In this document: positions 28,448 through 38,150 of the stretch, in pieces
Layout of the letters: every line of letters starts with the position of its first letter
How positions within the stretch are numbered: the first letter of the stretch is position 1
Source: Pycnococcus provasolii
Lineage: Eukaryota > Chlorophyta > Pseudoscourfieldiophyceae > Pseudoscourfieldiales
Length of the DNA stretch: 64,000 nt
Assembly (NCBI GenBank): GCA_049487715.1
Contig: CP150577.1
Span: forward strand, 62,001 to 126,000
Direction: 5' to 3'
Position numbers and translations under genes: made by a program
The notes under the pieces: model-generated
Seen by the model: the letters and a program-made list of their open reading frames with translations, nothing else
Databases searched by the model: none
Told to the model about the DNA's origin: nothing

Positions 28448-29377
28448 ATGCTCTCGTCATCTACAAGCTTGGTGAAACGTATCAAAGCTCTCACAGGTAT
28501 GCCCAACTTGGCGGTGTTCATGGCTTGGTTCGACTTGTTCAACTTGGGAGGTATGGCGGAGCAGATACTACGGCCATCATGTGCACGCACTGCCGGTAGT
28601 GCTCAACGCAAACGTCCACGAGGGCGCACAGCACATGGCTTGCTTCGTATCGACGACTACCTACTGACCTTGATGATATTGCGCACCGGACTATCGCAGC
28701 TCGTCGTGTCTGGTCTCTTCGGCGTCTCTGAATCATACGTGAGCAGAACATTTTCAGTTTGGATCGTACACATGATGCACGTCTTGAAAGCAGCCTTTCC
28801 GACACCGAATCAAGCGTCGCTACGCGGCACATGTCCGCTGGATATGATGAACAAAATGGGTGATGCTGGGCACATATTCGATGCCACCGAGCTAGAGATC
28901 GAGGTCCCGACGGAGAAGCAGGCACAAGCGGCGACATGGAGCGAATACAAGCACAGGAACACGATCAAGTTTCTCACGAGCGTTTCTGCGTGTGGAGCAA
29001 CCATCTTCGTAAGTGAGGCGTACCCTGGGAGGATCACGGACGAAAAGTTGGTGGATGTCTGCGGGCTATGTGATGTGATGGAGCCGGGGCAGGTTGGGAT
29101 GGCAGACAAGGGATTTCACGCCGCCGCTTACCTGCTCGCCAAAAGCGGAGTGAGCATGACTGTCCCACCAAAGCGCGCACGTGGACAAAAGATTCTATCT
29201 GTGGATCAAGTGGTGGAGACGGCGAATACTGCAAATCCACGGATTCATGTGGAGCGTTCATACAAGCGTACCAAGGAGTACAGGATCTTCAAACACCGCA
29301 TCTCTATTTCGAATATTGACTTGGCAACTCCAATTTTTTTTGTTTGTTCGATGCTGGCGAATCAATGTCGTACGTGA
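28448..29377 (+). CDS. Transposase C-terminal part: HTH and DDE catalytic domain
   Basis: 310 codons from an internal ATG, though in-frame sense sequence extends upstream to about 28390. Residues 68-100 form a helix-turn-helix (LRIDDYLLTLMIL, LVVSGLFGVSESYVSRTF). The DDE_Tnp_4 catalytic triad is seen as Asp145 (IFDATE), Asp220 (GMADKGF) and Glu269 (RIHVERS), with YPGRITDEK between. These are the conserved blocks of HARBI/ISL2EU-like transposases. The 3' end overlaps the convergent nuclease gene by 74 bp. Active only if the upstream frameshift is bypassed or the THAP part is dispensable. Confidence 0.75.
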   Translation: MLSSSTSLVKRIKALTGMPNLAVFMAWFDLFNLGGMAEQILRPSCARTAGSAQRKRPRGRTAHGLLRIDDYLLTLMILRTGLSQLVVSGLFGVSESYVSRTFSVWIVHMMHVLKAAFPTPNQASLRGTCPLDMMNKMGDAGHIFDATELEIEVPTEKQAQAATWSEYKHRNTIKFLTSVSACGATIFVSEAYPGRITDEKLVDVCGLCDVMEPGQVGMADKGFHAAAYLLAKSGVSMTVPPKRARGQKILSVDQVVETANTANPRIHVERSYKRTKEYRIFKHRISISNIDLATPIFFVCSMLANQCRT

Positions 29378-30353
29378 GCGCTTGCGGACATGCGTCGCCA
29401 GCTCGAAAGAGCTGATGGCGGTCGCCCAGGTCGCCGGTGATCATTTGGCCGAGCGCGCGATCATTTGGGTCTCCCGCAGGAAGAACGCCGACGATCGCCT
29501 CTGACGGTTCCGACCCGTCGAGCGTGCAACACTTTTTCGTGGTTATGTCGTACACCCAGCCACCCCGAAATGCCTTTTCTCTGTCAAGCACATTAGGGTA
29601 CTTGTCATGAACATCACCTGCGGCAAGAATGTCAAGAGCCTTTGCCCATCCTACACCAATTTCACCTCCGTAATCACAACCAACTAACGCACCTAACGTG
29701 TGCAAAATTTCTGTCCCATGCTGGTGTACGGCATCAGCAACGCGACTTTGCGAATGGCGGCCTTCACCAGTTTGTACGTGAACCACCGTCCCTCTAAGCG
29801 TCGACCAGTCGGTGTGTGACACGATAGGAACGCCATGCGATGCTACGTCGCTGTCCACCGTCAAGACGTAGTCTGCGTGCCCTCCCTTGACGAGGTGCAC
29901 CATCTGATGATCTGCTTCAAAAGGCGCAACCACATAAGTGAATCCGTCCCGATGCAATCTGGTGATGAGATGCCTCACAAGCTTGTCCGTGACGTGATAC
30001 TGCGAGACTGTGGTTTGTTTAGACGAGTCCTCGCCTCCAGTTGCGCGAGCATAAGCTTCCGCACGACGTATCCGCCGCTCCTCGATGGTTATCGCTTTGG
30101 CCGGCATGACCGTATCGATGCTGTCAAGAACCACGATGACGAAGGCGCCAAGTTCAATCAGCCGCCGAGCACGCCTCACGACACGTGCCACTATCACCTC
30201 CTCGTGGTTGGTAGCTGTTGCGAAGTAGAACAGAAACTGATGGAGCCACACCGATGCGTCTACCACCACCCTCTTCGCCTTCAGCACTACGCTCAAGTCA
30301 ACATCCGTGCTTGTGAACTCCGAGAGCTCAGGCAGCAACTTCGTTATGCCCAT
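29304..30353 (-). CDS. FEN1/XPG-family structure-specific nuclease carried by the transposon
   Basis: 349 residues from ATG 30353 (MGITKLLPEL, the FEN1-like amino end that threads DNA). The metal-binding acids are all recognisable: Asp32 (VVVDASVW), Asp77 (VVLDSID), Glu146/Asp148 (APFEADHQM), Asp167/Asp169 (LTVDSDVASHG) and Asp227 (VGCDYG), the last preceding the helix-hairpin region. Length and order fit FEN1/EXO1-like 5'-flap nucleases. It lies fully inside the TIRs, convergent with the transposase, so it belongs to the element. A role in processing transposition intermediates or gap repair is inference. Confidence 0.85.
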   Translation of the reverse strand: MGITKLLPELSEFTSTDVDLSVVLKAKRVVVDASVWLHQFLFYFATATNHEEVIVARVVRRARRLIELGAFVIVVLDSIDTVMPAKAITIEERRIRRAEAYARATGGEDSSKQTTVSQYHVTDKLVRHLITRLHRDGFTYVVAPFEADHQMVHLVKGGHADYVLTVDSDVASHGVPIVSHTDWSTLRGTVVHVQTGEGRHSQSRVADAVHQHGTEILHTLGALVGCDYGGEIGVGWAKALDILAAGDVHDKYPNVLDREKAFRGGWVYDITTKKCCTLDGSEPSEAIVGVLPAGDPNDRALGQMITGDLGDRHQLFRAGDACPQALTYDIDSPASNKQKKLELPSQYSK

Positions 30354-30522
30354 GGGCAGCAAAGTGCACGACAGCCTCCGATGAAACGCAGTTAGTTCAG
30401 TTAAATTCAGATGAAACGCTGCTGATGCTTGGAGTGATGAAGATGGTGCAAACGCATCGAAATTATTCTCTCAAATACCCTTATCCGTCCCCAACCCCGA
30501 ATCGGTTTGGAGCAAGGGGTCT

Positions 30523-30949
30523 ATTCATCGAGGACATTGATTCGCTGCGTGATATGACGTGGGCAACGAAAGAGTCTCTTCGCATATCGACTGGGAGTCT
30601 GGGACGTACCTACAATTGTTGGACATCTTCATTGACAAGGATGCGAGTTCGAGATTTGGAGGAGATCTTGGTCTGCAACTCAGAGACTTTGTACTGTGCT
30701 ACGCAAGGTGTCATCCCGATGTAGCAAGCATCTGTGGTGTGACTCGAGCGAGAAATTTCAAGCAGCGCGGTCTAGGTAAAGCATATGATGGCTATATCTT
30801 CGAAAACAATGGGACGCATGACGCAGGTCTCGCCTTTCATACGAAGAGTGGAGCAGAATTGATCCATGTGATTAAAAAATGGTGACCTGAGGATGACGAA
30901 AATGAAGGTTGCGGTGTATTGATGGAGTATAAGCTTTGATATTGCAGGT
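30523..30949 (+). pseudogene. PKS GNAT-domain remnant, part 2 (right of transposon)
   Basis: Continues the domain begun at 27425: GTYLQLLDIFIDKDASS, FVLCYARCHPDVASICGVTRARNF and AGLAFHTKSGAELIHVI are GNAT blocks of AprA/CurA-like loading modules. Removing the transposon and one AT copy keeps the frame open across the junction. A frame change near 30600 and an in-frame TGA at 30883-30885 show the gene was also damaged independently of the insertion. Confidence 0.65.
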
Positions 30950-31684
30950 GTCATCTTGCATGACGTAGTGGTCACACAACGAGCTCGGCAATGAAGTTGC
31001 CACGGAACAGATCACGCAGGCGTTTCTTCCAACAGTTTCGACTTTATAAAGCCGGACCCATTCGGTACACTCCTCGTAGAGCCAGTGGCGTCGTTGATGT
31101 TTGAGTCGACTTGCTGGCTCTTTCAAATGGTCATCATAACTTCCTGTGTAAATTGCTACACGTGCATTTGTTCCTTGATATGCAAATGCGTTCGCACAAA
31201 CAGATTCGACTGTGTCTCCTTGATACATGTATGGAACACCACACATGTGACCAGCATAGACGCTTGCCCCCATCACAGCTTGGGTGACGTATGCACTCAT
31301 AGCTCGAAGATGGCACTGACCCATAACTCGCTTGCCTTGCTGTAATCGCAATACATCGGAAACACCCTTAAGTCCAGCTCGCGTCTCACCGTGTCCATTG
31401 AATGATTTGCCAGCAGATACAGAAAGCTTGCAATCTGCATCACATGCAAGAACTTCGCATGTAGCACTCGTTTCGATAGGATCGCCTAGCGCAGTTCCTG
31501 TGCCATGCAAATTAATGTGACATTGTACACCAAGCCGATGAAGCTTGTTAGCTAGGCAAAGTGCCTCGCGAATCAGGGCTTGCTGGGAAGGGCCGTTTGG
31601 AGCAGTCAAGCTACTCGATCGACCGTCTTGGTTCACTGAAGTGCTGCTTACGAATGCCGTGCATGCCTTTGTCCCGCCGTTCAA
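30872..31684 (-). pseudogene. PKS ketosynthase C-terminal half, inverted
   Basis: Residues 1-195 match a type I ketosynthase from VNQDGRSSSLTAPNGPSQQ through INLHGTGTALGDPIE (first catalytic His) and KSFNGHGETRAGLKG (second catalytic His) to NAFAYQGTNARVAIY. The half with the active-site Cys is missing upstream of 31684, where sequence turns unrelated, and the last ~75 codons are not KS. It lies tail to tail with the GNAT remnant, so part of the PKS gene was inverted. Confidence 0.8.
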
Positions 31685-32555
31685 AGCAGTGGATAGTTTG
31701 CTCGTTGAAAATTTTAGTTTCTACACGATTTTTGTTTTTTTGAAATGCCCGACTTGTTTTCCCAATCAAATTTGAGGATGTTACCCAGGAGAATTCTTAC
31801 CCCAATCTCCTTTTTGCCATTTATATTAGTGTGAAATTTGGCCAAGTTGGCCAAGCAACGGGAGATACTGGCCCAAGCCATCTCATAAAGATAAAGCGCC
31901 TTGGTCCGAATGCGCATCCCTGGTCCAATTTGGGGGCTGAATGCCACGACGGATTGTTTATGCTTGTTGATTTAGGGTAATGCGTGGCACTTGTGATCCC
32001 TTTTGAGACCGTCCTTGTAATGTCGTCGAACATCTTGTTGGTTATTCCGCCTACGAAAGATGGTACAGTTCTGAACGCCACTGCAGAGTTTCGCTCGAAT
32101 AATACTGCATGAGTAGAGCCTCCTCTGTGAAAGCCAACAGGAGGATGACCAGCCTCACCCAAATGTCTATCATAGCCAAACTCTAAAAATCTTGTTCCAT
32201 ACGAATGTTTAACCCCGGTTACTTTCTTTCCTGGGAACGCAACGATCATAGTTGCCAGCGTATTTGGCGCATCTGTATGTGTGATGAATGGATGAGAAGC
32301 TTTTCGGGTGGTGGAAGATCGAAAAGAGGGAAAGAAACCTAGGAAGCTGGGTTAGGTTGCAAGGAACCCTGTGGCCCTCGTGGGCGGCTCGTACCTCCGT
32401 TGGTGGTTGTGGACTTCCTTTTTCGGTGTGGTGGCTGTGTTTCTCTTTCTCGGCTCTTTTGCCAGCTTGCACGGTTGCCGCCCGTGGCTCGACGAAGAAA
32501 GCTCTGTGAGGTGTTCACCTCAATTAAGTTCGGCGTATCAAGGGCATATTAACCC
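31685..32555. other. Region with one unrecognised frame (31821-32249, minus)
   Basis: The minus strand holds a 142-codon ATG frame (HSYGTRFLEFGYDRH, RGGSTHAVLFERNSAVAF, PSFVGGITNKMFDDI) that I do not recognise. Its second half after about residue 100 may be chance. It could be a gene fragment or PKS-linked. The rest shows no gene, only purine-rich sequence near 32310-32360. Confidence 0.25.
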
Positions 32556-33092
32556 ATGGGCAGGACACTCCCGTTGTGCCCCGTTGAAGCTTCATTTGGA
32601 CACATGTGTGTGGTCGCAGTCAATCGGATGACAGGCGCCATCACGGTCGCTCGGACGGCGATTACTAATGATGTCGCTCACCGCTTTGCACTCGACCGCG
32701 CAAACATTGCGCACTGGGAGGCGCTTGCAGCGCTGAGTGGCCTTGCAACCTTCGCCCAGGAGCTGTCGGGCAGGTCCACAGTCCTGTTCATTGACAACAC
32801 ACACGTCGCCTCGAATTTGATTTCCGGGTACTCTGATCAACGACAACTAGTGCAAATGATGCACACCTTCTGGGAGACGGCGGCTTCCATGGCGACAGCA
32901 CCGTGGATTGAGTACGTTGCATCCAAGTCGAACCTTGCCGACCCTCCGTCGCGCATGCCGTTCCCAGAATGCTTTGCTAGCTGGCCAAAGGAGGATCTGA
33001 ACGAGCTGCTGTCCCGCAGCACCCAATGCGATTTTGTTTTTCCCACCCACCTTCCCCTTCACCACCCCCTGGGAGCCGCTCCTCGCCACTAA
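32556..33092 (+). pseudogene. DIRS-like retroelement RNase H fragment
   Basis: VLFIDNTHVASNLISGYS, a Trp-rich helix, and WIEYVASKSNLADPPSRM are the RNase H blocks found in DIRS/Ngaro-type elements: the acidic FIDN, and the VxSKxNxADxPSR ending. No reverse transcriptase or tyrosine recombinase is nearby, so it is an orphan fragment. Confidence 0.65.
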
Positions 33093-33374
33093 GGCCTCGA
33101 GTGTCTGTCGGAGGGAACGGTGAACCCGCCGCCACTGCCGCAGTGGTCGGTCGCGGCAATAGTCCTTAAATGTTGTAACCTGCGCCTAAGGCGATGTTGC
33201 TTTAAGGACTGCCCCTTCCCCAAGTGACCGGGCGTGGCTAGGGCCCGCGCAGCGCTGGGGGGGGAATCCTCAAGGAAAACCCCTTGGCCACGGCGGGGGA
33301 TACTACTGTACATTTACTTGGCATGTGTGCAATACAGCTTCGTCCGCACTTTCTTTTATTGTTGAGGACTGGTG
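33093..33374. other. 5' region of the SLC35A-like gene
   Basis: GC-rich with a G9 run near 33256-33264 and the complementary-looking pair GCCTAAGGCGATG/TTTAAGGACTG. A cluster TTTCTTTTATTGTTGAGG lies just before the start. No separate gene seen. Confidence 0.35.
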
Positions 33375-34268
33375 ATGAAGGCGCTATTTTGGTGTGCACA
33401 GCTTTTGCTCACAAGCTCTGTCGCTTTGCTCACCCACGCCTCTAAGGTGGACGGAGGGTATGCGTACAGCACATACTCTGTGCCCTTTTTTTCTGAACTC
33501 CTGAAGGTATGTATAAGCGCGATACTGTTGGCAGTGGATCAAAAGCGTAAACCGAAAGAGACTATTGACTGGACTTGGCACATGATCCTTGTATCTTCGG
33601 TACCAGCTGTGGCTTATTTCGTTAGCAACAACATTAACTTTTTAGTTGTGCAATATTTGGGGCCGTCGACGTTTCAGTTATTGAGTAGTTTGAAAGTTGT
33701 TTCAACTGCCTTTTTCTTTCGTGCAATCATGGGTGTGCAACTGAGTGGTACCAAGTGGAAAATGTTGATACTCGTATCTCTTGGATGTGCAGTAAGCCAA
33801 CTTGGTTGTTCGAACAAGTCGCTAACCGATTCTTCAATAGGATACATTCTGAAGTTCGTGAATATTTTAACGACGGGGCTCGCTAGTGTGTATAATGAAA
33901 AGATCCTAAAGTCTTCGAAAACAACGTCAGTGCATTTACAGAACCTTCTGCTCTACTTGTGGGGAGTTCTATTCGCCGTTTGTAGCTTGTTGATCTCGTC
34001 GCCTTCAGTCTTTGGAAACCCGAAAGAAATCTTGAAGGGCTACAGTTCGATCACCTTTTGTATTGTTGTAAATTATGCGCTGGTTGGACTTGCTACGAGT
34101 TTTGTGTTAAAATATTTAGACAACATAGCAAAAACATTTGCAGCGGCTGCGTCTATGTTCTTGGTCGCAATTTTTTCCTACATTTTCTTTGCCGAAACGC
34201 TTACGACGAGTCTGTTCATAGGCATGTTTATTGTAGTCATCTCTTGTGAAGTGTACTACAGGGAATAA
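33375..34268 (+). CDS. SLC35A-type nucleotide-sugar transporter
   Basis: 297 residues from ATG 33375 (a GTG one codon earlier is less likely). About ten membrane spans. Conserved blocks of the UDP-galactose/CMP-sialate/UDP-GlcNAc subfamily are present: FFSELLKVCIS, NNINFLVVQYLGPSTFQLLSSLKVV, and GLASVYNEKILK near residue 178. It would import a UDP- or CMP-sugar into the Golgi. It is a different subfamily from the GDP-sugar transporter at 12.6 kb, so the cluster provides at least two donor types. Cargo not predictable. Confidence 0.88.
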   Translation: MKALFWCAQLLLTSSVALLTHASKVDGGYAYSTYSVPFFSELLKVCISAILLAVDQKRKPKETIDWTWHMILVSSVPAVAYFVSNNINFLVVQYLGPSTFQLLSSLKVVSTAFFFRAIMGVQLSGTKWKMLILVSLGCAVSQLGCSNKSLTDSSIGYILKFVNILTTGLASVYNEKILKSSKTTSVHLQNLLLYLWGVLFAVCSLLISSPSVFGNPKEILKGYSSITFCIVVNYALVGLATSFVLKYLDNIAKTFAAAASMFLVAIFSYIFFAETLTTSLFIGMFIVVISCEVYYRE

Positions 34269-35364
34269 TCATCTGTCACGTAAGACACGCAGCTCGAATG
34301 CAATGTTACACAGCGTATAACAGACTCACAACATCCCTAGTCCTTTTATGCGTCACCCTTTTCGATTAGTTGCGGCTGGAGTTGGTGGATGATGGTGGAG
34401 GCGCTTCTCGAAACAGTATTTCAACATTCAATATTCTCTGGGAATGTAGTGAATAGCATATAGTGGGGAAAAGGGATCAAGTTCGCCTGCTGATGTCGAA
34501 GTGTATCACAACACACACGTCCTCAATGAAAAAGTTGTCGAAGATTTCTTTCCTCAGTAGCACATGTGCAGTACCCGCTCCAAAAGTCGTCGTGTACCGT
34601 CAAGGAACACAGGTCTGTATAATAAAACGTGTAGCAATCACACAACTCTGTGCTCTCTCGGTCCATGATGATGACGTGCGATTCCCCCCCCCCCCCCCCC
34701 CCTTTCGCTTCTTTTGTACTGTGTATGTGCGTGTGTGAAAAGAAGTTTATTATTTATTAGTTTAAAAGCTAGTTTTTCAAAAAGAGAACAGAACAAAACA
34801 ACTTACTAAAACTCTAGCAGTACTGTACTAGTGTGCGTTTTGTATACCCACACCTCCCTCCACCATATGCCTCATGGTGAGCGACACAGAAGTGTGTGCC
34901 ACTAATAACCAGTCATTGGCAGTGGTGACGTGACGGAGGGAGGAGAAATGAATTTATATGAATGAATGAACGAACGAATGAAGAGTTGAGCTGAGGGGAG
35001 GGGAGGGGTGTGAGGAGCAAGGGGGGGCGAGGTGTGAGGAGGGCTCAAAGAATCTCTGTCTGCTGGATTTTGTTTGTATAGTAGAGCTGACGTGGTAAAA
35101 TTCGTTATCTCATGCTCAACACTGAGTCTGGCGTGGCACAGAAAAATAAACAGATTGAACCGATATTCGCGGTTGTCGCGAGCTGCTAGTGCTCGCACCA
35201 CCGCCCTGGCTTGCAGCGATGAGGGAGGCAAGCCTCACCTCACCTAATCGCCTTGAATTGGGACCGGGGTCCTCAAAAGAAAAAGAAAGAAAAAGAGAAA
35301 CCAAAAGGGTTGGGGTTTTAGTTCGTTTAGTAGTCGGGGTTTAGTCAAAAAGTATACCATTATA
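34269..35364. other. Intergenic, no gene seen
   Basis: Contains a C19-type homopolymer at about 34685-34703, a purine-rich run with GAATGAATGAACGAACGAATGAA (about 34957-34981), and a GA-rich tract near 35270-35300. No coding or RNA gene recognised. Confidence 0.5.
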
Positions 35365-35445
35365 AAGATCCAATCGTGGACACAGGTTGGCAACAACCCT
35401 GTTTTTTTGAATAATTGCTAAAACCAACTACTGTACGAATTTTGG
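35365..35445. repeat. Short dispersed repeat shared with 39493-39575
   Basis: AAGATCCAATCGTGGACACAGG through TACTGTACGAATT is repeated with small indels next to the Gypsy integrase fragment at 39.5 kb. Probably part of an LTR or leader of that family. Confidence 0.75.
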
Positions 35446-35786
35446 CGGGATGCACCGCGACACCCAAGTCTGTAAGAAGGTTTGTCCAAACCTAGCTGTT
35501 CCAAGGCCGCAAGGTCCACGAACTGTTCCAGATCGGCCAATGAGTGCACCTGCTGCACTGGTGCGAGCTCTGCTCGCCCCATGAACTCCAACAGTTCGAC
35601 AACGAGCTGTTGGCGTCCAATGATCTCGCCACTTCCACACGGAAGGGCGAGAAAAGAACCTGCACCATGCAGGATCATGCGCCTTACTGAGGACGTGTCT
35701 TGGCGTTCACCTATGAGCGCCAAATAACTACCACAGTGCGGCGACGATATACCCAAACCCTTGGGTTTCATGAGGGTTTCCGCCAT
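35418..35786 (-). CDS. Unrecognised 122-residue frame
   Basis: ATG at 35786; Leu/Gly/Glu-rich with LAALPCG-like and LVVELLEFMGRAELAPVQQ segments. No family recognised. It starts in one repeat region and ends inside the 35365-35445 repeat, so a retroelement Gag fragment is the likeliest origin. Confidence 0.2.
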   Translation of the reverse strand: MAETLMKPKGLGISSPHCGSYLALIGERQDTSSVRRMILHGAGSFLALPCGSGEIIGRQQLVVELLEFMGRAELAPVQQVHSLADLEQFVDLAALEQLGLDKPSYRLGCRGASRQNSYSSWF

Positions 35787-35959
35787 GGCCGGAGACCTCC
35801 TTGTTTACAAAAACTAACCTTCCCACCATACGGCTTAGCCAGGCCAAGCCCCCCTCATCTAACTTTCATGCCCATGATTTAAATCCCAGAAACCCAACCA
35901 AAGACGGATCCCCCAAGTCACCGTTAAGGAACAGTCGCGCTGATCTCCTTATCTCAAGA

Positions 35960-36067
35960 GCTCCTCAAACGCTAGGTTTACGCACCGGCAGGCCAGAGCT
36001 CAAACCCCGCTATCGCTCGTTTATTGTAAGACCACTCTTTTTCTTTTCTTTTCTACTTATTCTCTTC
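35960..36067 (+). repeat. Repeat pair upstream of the GT23-like gene
   Basis: 35960-36023 (GAGCTCCTCAAACGCTAGG ... CGCTATCGCTCGTTTA) recurs at 56571-56637, and its last part before the gene at 62580. It is fused to the 3' end of LTR-B (36023-36067, GTAAGACCACTCTTTTTC ... CTCTTCA). The composite ends 124 bp before the GT23-like start codon. Confidence 0.75.
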
Positions 36068-36191
36068 ATTTACCCTTTCTTGGCAACCCCTCTAGTCTCA
36101 TTTAACACCTATTTCTTCACAGCGCCCAGACGTTCAGTTGTCCGCCTTTTCAGGAAGTTGTCCAAGCAGTTCTTCCCAAAACACCATAACG

Positions 36192-37568
36192 ATGAGACGC
36201 ACTGAGAAAGCGTTGTACTACAAGTTAAAGTTACTCATCGTTGTGATGTGCTTCTCGCTGCTGAGTTTTTGTTCGTTTTCCTCTCTTCTCACTGCGAGAC
36301 TTCGACAAGGTCCAGAGTACCAAAAGCGTGTACGGCAGAGCTTATGGCCAAACGACATAGCACATAACTCATCAAAGCTTACTTCGCCCTGGCTTACAGG
36401 CATATTTCATGGACACTGTGATGTCGTAGAACCAGGCGTTGAACGACTCAGAACTCAAGTTGTTACTTCGCTGTCACTCCCAGATATGCACAAGTCAAGA
36501 ACAACAAAACAACTTGAGGAAAAAGAACCGTTTCAGAACTGGCTGCATAAAGTTCAGTTCGCCGAGGAAGACTGTGGAAAGTCTAATGATGAAGTGATAG
36601 TATTCGTTGACGATGATCGAACAGCTGGCTTTGGCTCTCGCATGCTCCGTATCACATCCGCCTTTGTAAGCGCACTTCATAAAGGCGTTCCTCTTGTATA
36701 TCCCAAAGTTGGAAGTTGGACATATAGCAAGTGCATGAAAAGGTCAAACGACTGCTACTTTTTACCCGTATCAAATGTGAAATCATGGATTGAGACCCCT
36801 ACCAATATTTCACGTCATACTGGAACATTTTTATCGTCTTCCCCAAAGCTTAGGCGGCTGTGGACGCGAGGCTCTCTTGATGCTTTCTACAATGAACACG
36901 CCGTTGGCGTCCCTTGGATATACAAAGTTGCATTGTCTGGTCGACACATCGCTTCCGGAAGAGGTGCGTGTTGGGTTATTGGTCAACTGCTGTACTATTT
37001 ATTACAGCCTGGTGTAAAACTTGAAAAGGTTTTGCAGTTGGAAAAAGAAAGGTTGGGTTGGGGACAGCACCCTGTTGCCGCGATTCACGTGAGACACGGC
37101 GACCGGGCACAACGAGGGCATCAAGGGAGCTCTTTGCAGCTTGTTGACTTCATCAAGAAGCTTTCTACGGACGCGCCGCATGTACGAAATATCTTGTTGA
37201 TGACGGAGGATCACAACGTTGTTGAAGAAGCAAGGAGGGACTTCTCAAACTTTCACTTCTATGTGACAGAAATTCAGCCTCGACACAACGACGATATAAA
37301 TCGACTTCTAGCGAATGGTTTGTTAGACCCAGAGCGAGAAATCCACAACGCCTTGGTCAACTTGTATCTGGCCGTCGATAGTGACATTTTTATGGGTCAC
37401 CTCTCATCGACATGGGGAAGACTGGTTTTACTGCTTAGCTATGGAAAGTACGGATGCTTTCAGTCATTCAATTTAATGGGAAGCTCTTGGAAGAGCCGTT
37501 GGGGATTCAGCAGTTGCACAACTGCTGAGTTCACTAAGGAGACGCGCCTTTTTCCTTGTGACTTATGA
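36192..37568 (+). CDS. GT23-like (FUT8/NodZ-type) fucosyltransferase, type II membrane protein
   Basis: 458 residues from ATG 36192, chosen because MRRTEKALYYKLK precedes the single membrane anchor (about residues 14-33). The catalytic part shows FGSRMLRITSAFVSAL, the GDP-binding motif VAAIHVRHGDRAQRG, ILLMTEDHNVVEEAR and DIFMGHLSSTWGRLV, in the order of motifs I-III of alpha-1,6-fucosyltransferases and related families. Donor is expected to be GDP-fucose, which the bifunctional enzyme at 5.6 kb can make. Sequence is well diverged from animal FUT8, so acceptor and linkage are open. Confidence 0.75.
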   Translation: MRRTEKALYYKLKLLIVVMCFSLLSFCSFSSLLTARLRQGPEYQKRVRQSLWPNDIAHNSSKLTSPWLTGIFHGHCDVVEPGVERLRTQVVTSLSLPDMHKSRTTKQLEEKEPFQNWLHKVQFAEEDCGKSNDEVIVFVDDDRTAGFGSRMLRITSAFVSALHKGVPLVYPKVGSWTYSKCMKRSNDCYFLPVSNVKSWIETPTNISRHTGTFLSSSPKLRRLWTRGSLDAFYNEHAVGVPWIYKVALSGRHIASGRGACWVIGQLLYYLLQPGVKLEKVLQLEKERLGWGQHPVAAIHVRHGDRAQRGHQGSSLQLVDFIKKLSTDAPHVRNILLMTEDHNVVEEARRDFSNFHFYVTEIQPRHNDDINRLLANGLLDPEREIHNALVNLYLAVDSDIFMGHLSSTWGRLVLLLSYGKYGCFQSFNLMGSSWKSRWGFSSCTTAEFTKETRLFPCDL

Positions 37569-38150
37569 GGGGTTGAAATAGATCAAAATTTTGATTAAAT
37601 TTCCAACTATAGTGGCAACAACAAAGGCAATTGAGCCAAAGGTCAAAGAATGATTGCAAATGGAGCAGGAAGTATGGGTTGCTAAACCCTAACTCCTTTT
37701 CGCGCCTCTTTCAAGCATCTTCGGGCTCGCAGGCCCTCTTTCTGTGCCTTCTCTCCCTCAGCAACTTTCATTCCTACCTTTGACCTAACCTCTGCTATAC
37801 TTGGTGGACACGCTACTTTCTCAGCAAGGGTCTAACGTTGGAGGTTGAGAAGATGAAGAGTAATTGTAAGAAAAACGTTAAAGTGGGTCCCACATGTGAT
37901 CCCGCGCACGGTGCAAGCTCAATACCCCCGCCCGACCTGTAACCACCGAACACGGGCGGAGCGGAGCGGAGCAAGGTGTCCCCATCCATCTGTCAATTGC
38001 CGAACGAAGTTCAAAAAAGTAAGGTGGCCGGGGGCCTAGAGCTGAAACCCCCATTTTTAGAGATATTGTGAGAGGGATTGATGAAGAGAATAATATAGCC
38101 GTCAGCTATGGCGTGAAGGGAAAGTTAATCAAGAAAGTAGAATGATCTTA
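37569..38150. other. Intergenic, no gene seen
   Basis: No open frame of note. Contains GGGTTGCTAAACCCTAAC near 37677 and a CGGAGCGGAGCGGAG run near 37958. Confidence 0.5.

Larger units (their letters stand above)
27481..30522. mobile_element. 3.04-kb DNA transposon with THAP/DDE transposase and FEN1-like nuclease
   Basis: Both ends start AGACCCCTTGCTCCAAA and share ATTCGGGGTTGGGGACGG further in; the left TIR has an extra ~21 bp between these blocks. The element is flanked by AT on each side (27479-27480 and 30523-30524), a 2-bp target duplication. Inside are a plus-strand transposase, split by a frameshift, and a convergent minus-strand nuclease. DDE type, THAP-like domain and AT duplication fit the ISL2EU/IS4EU group, whose known members carry a YqaJ-type nuclease rather than a FEN1-like one. 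Assignment to that group is my inference. Confidence 0.88.

Noticed and set aside
30872-31684. Functional stand-alone ketosynthase
   Set aside because: The half with the active-site Cys is missing and the C-terminal tail is unrelated sequence.
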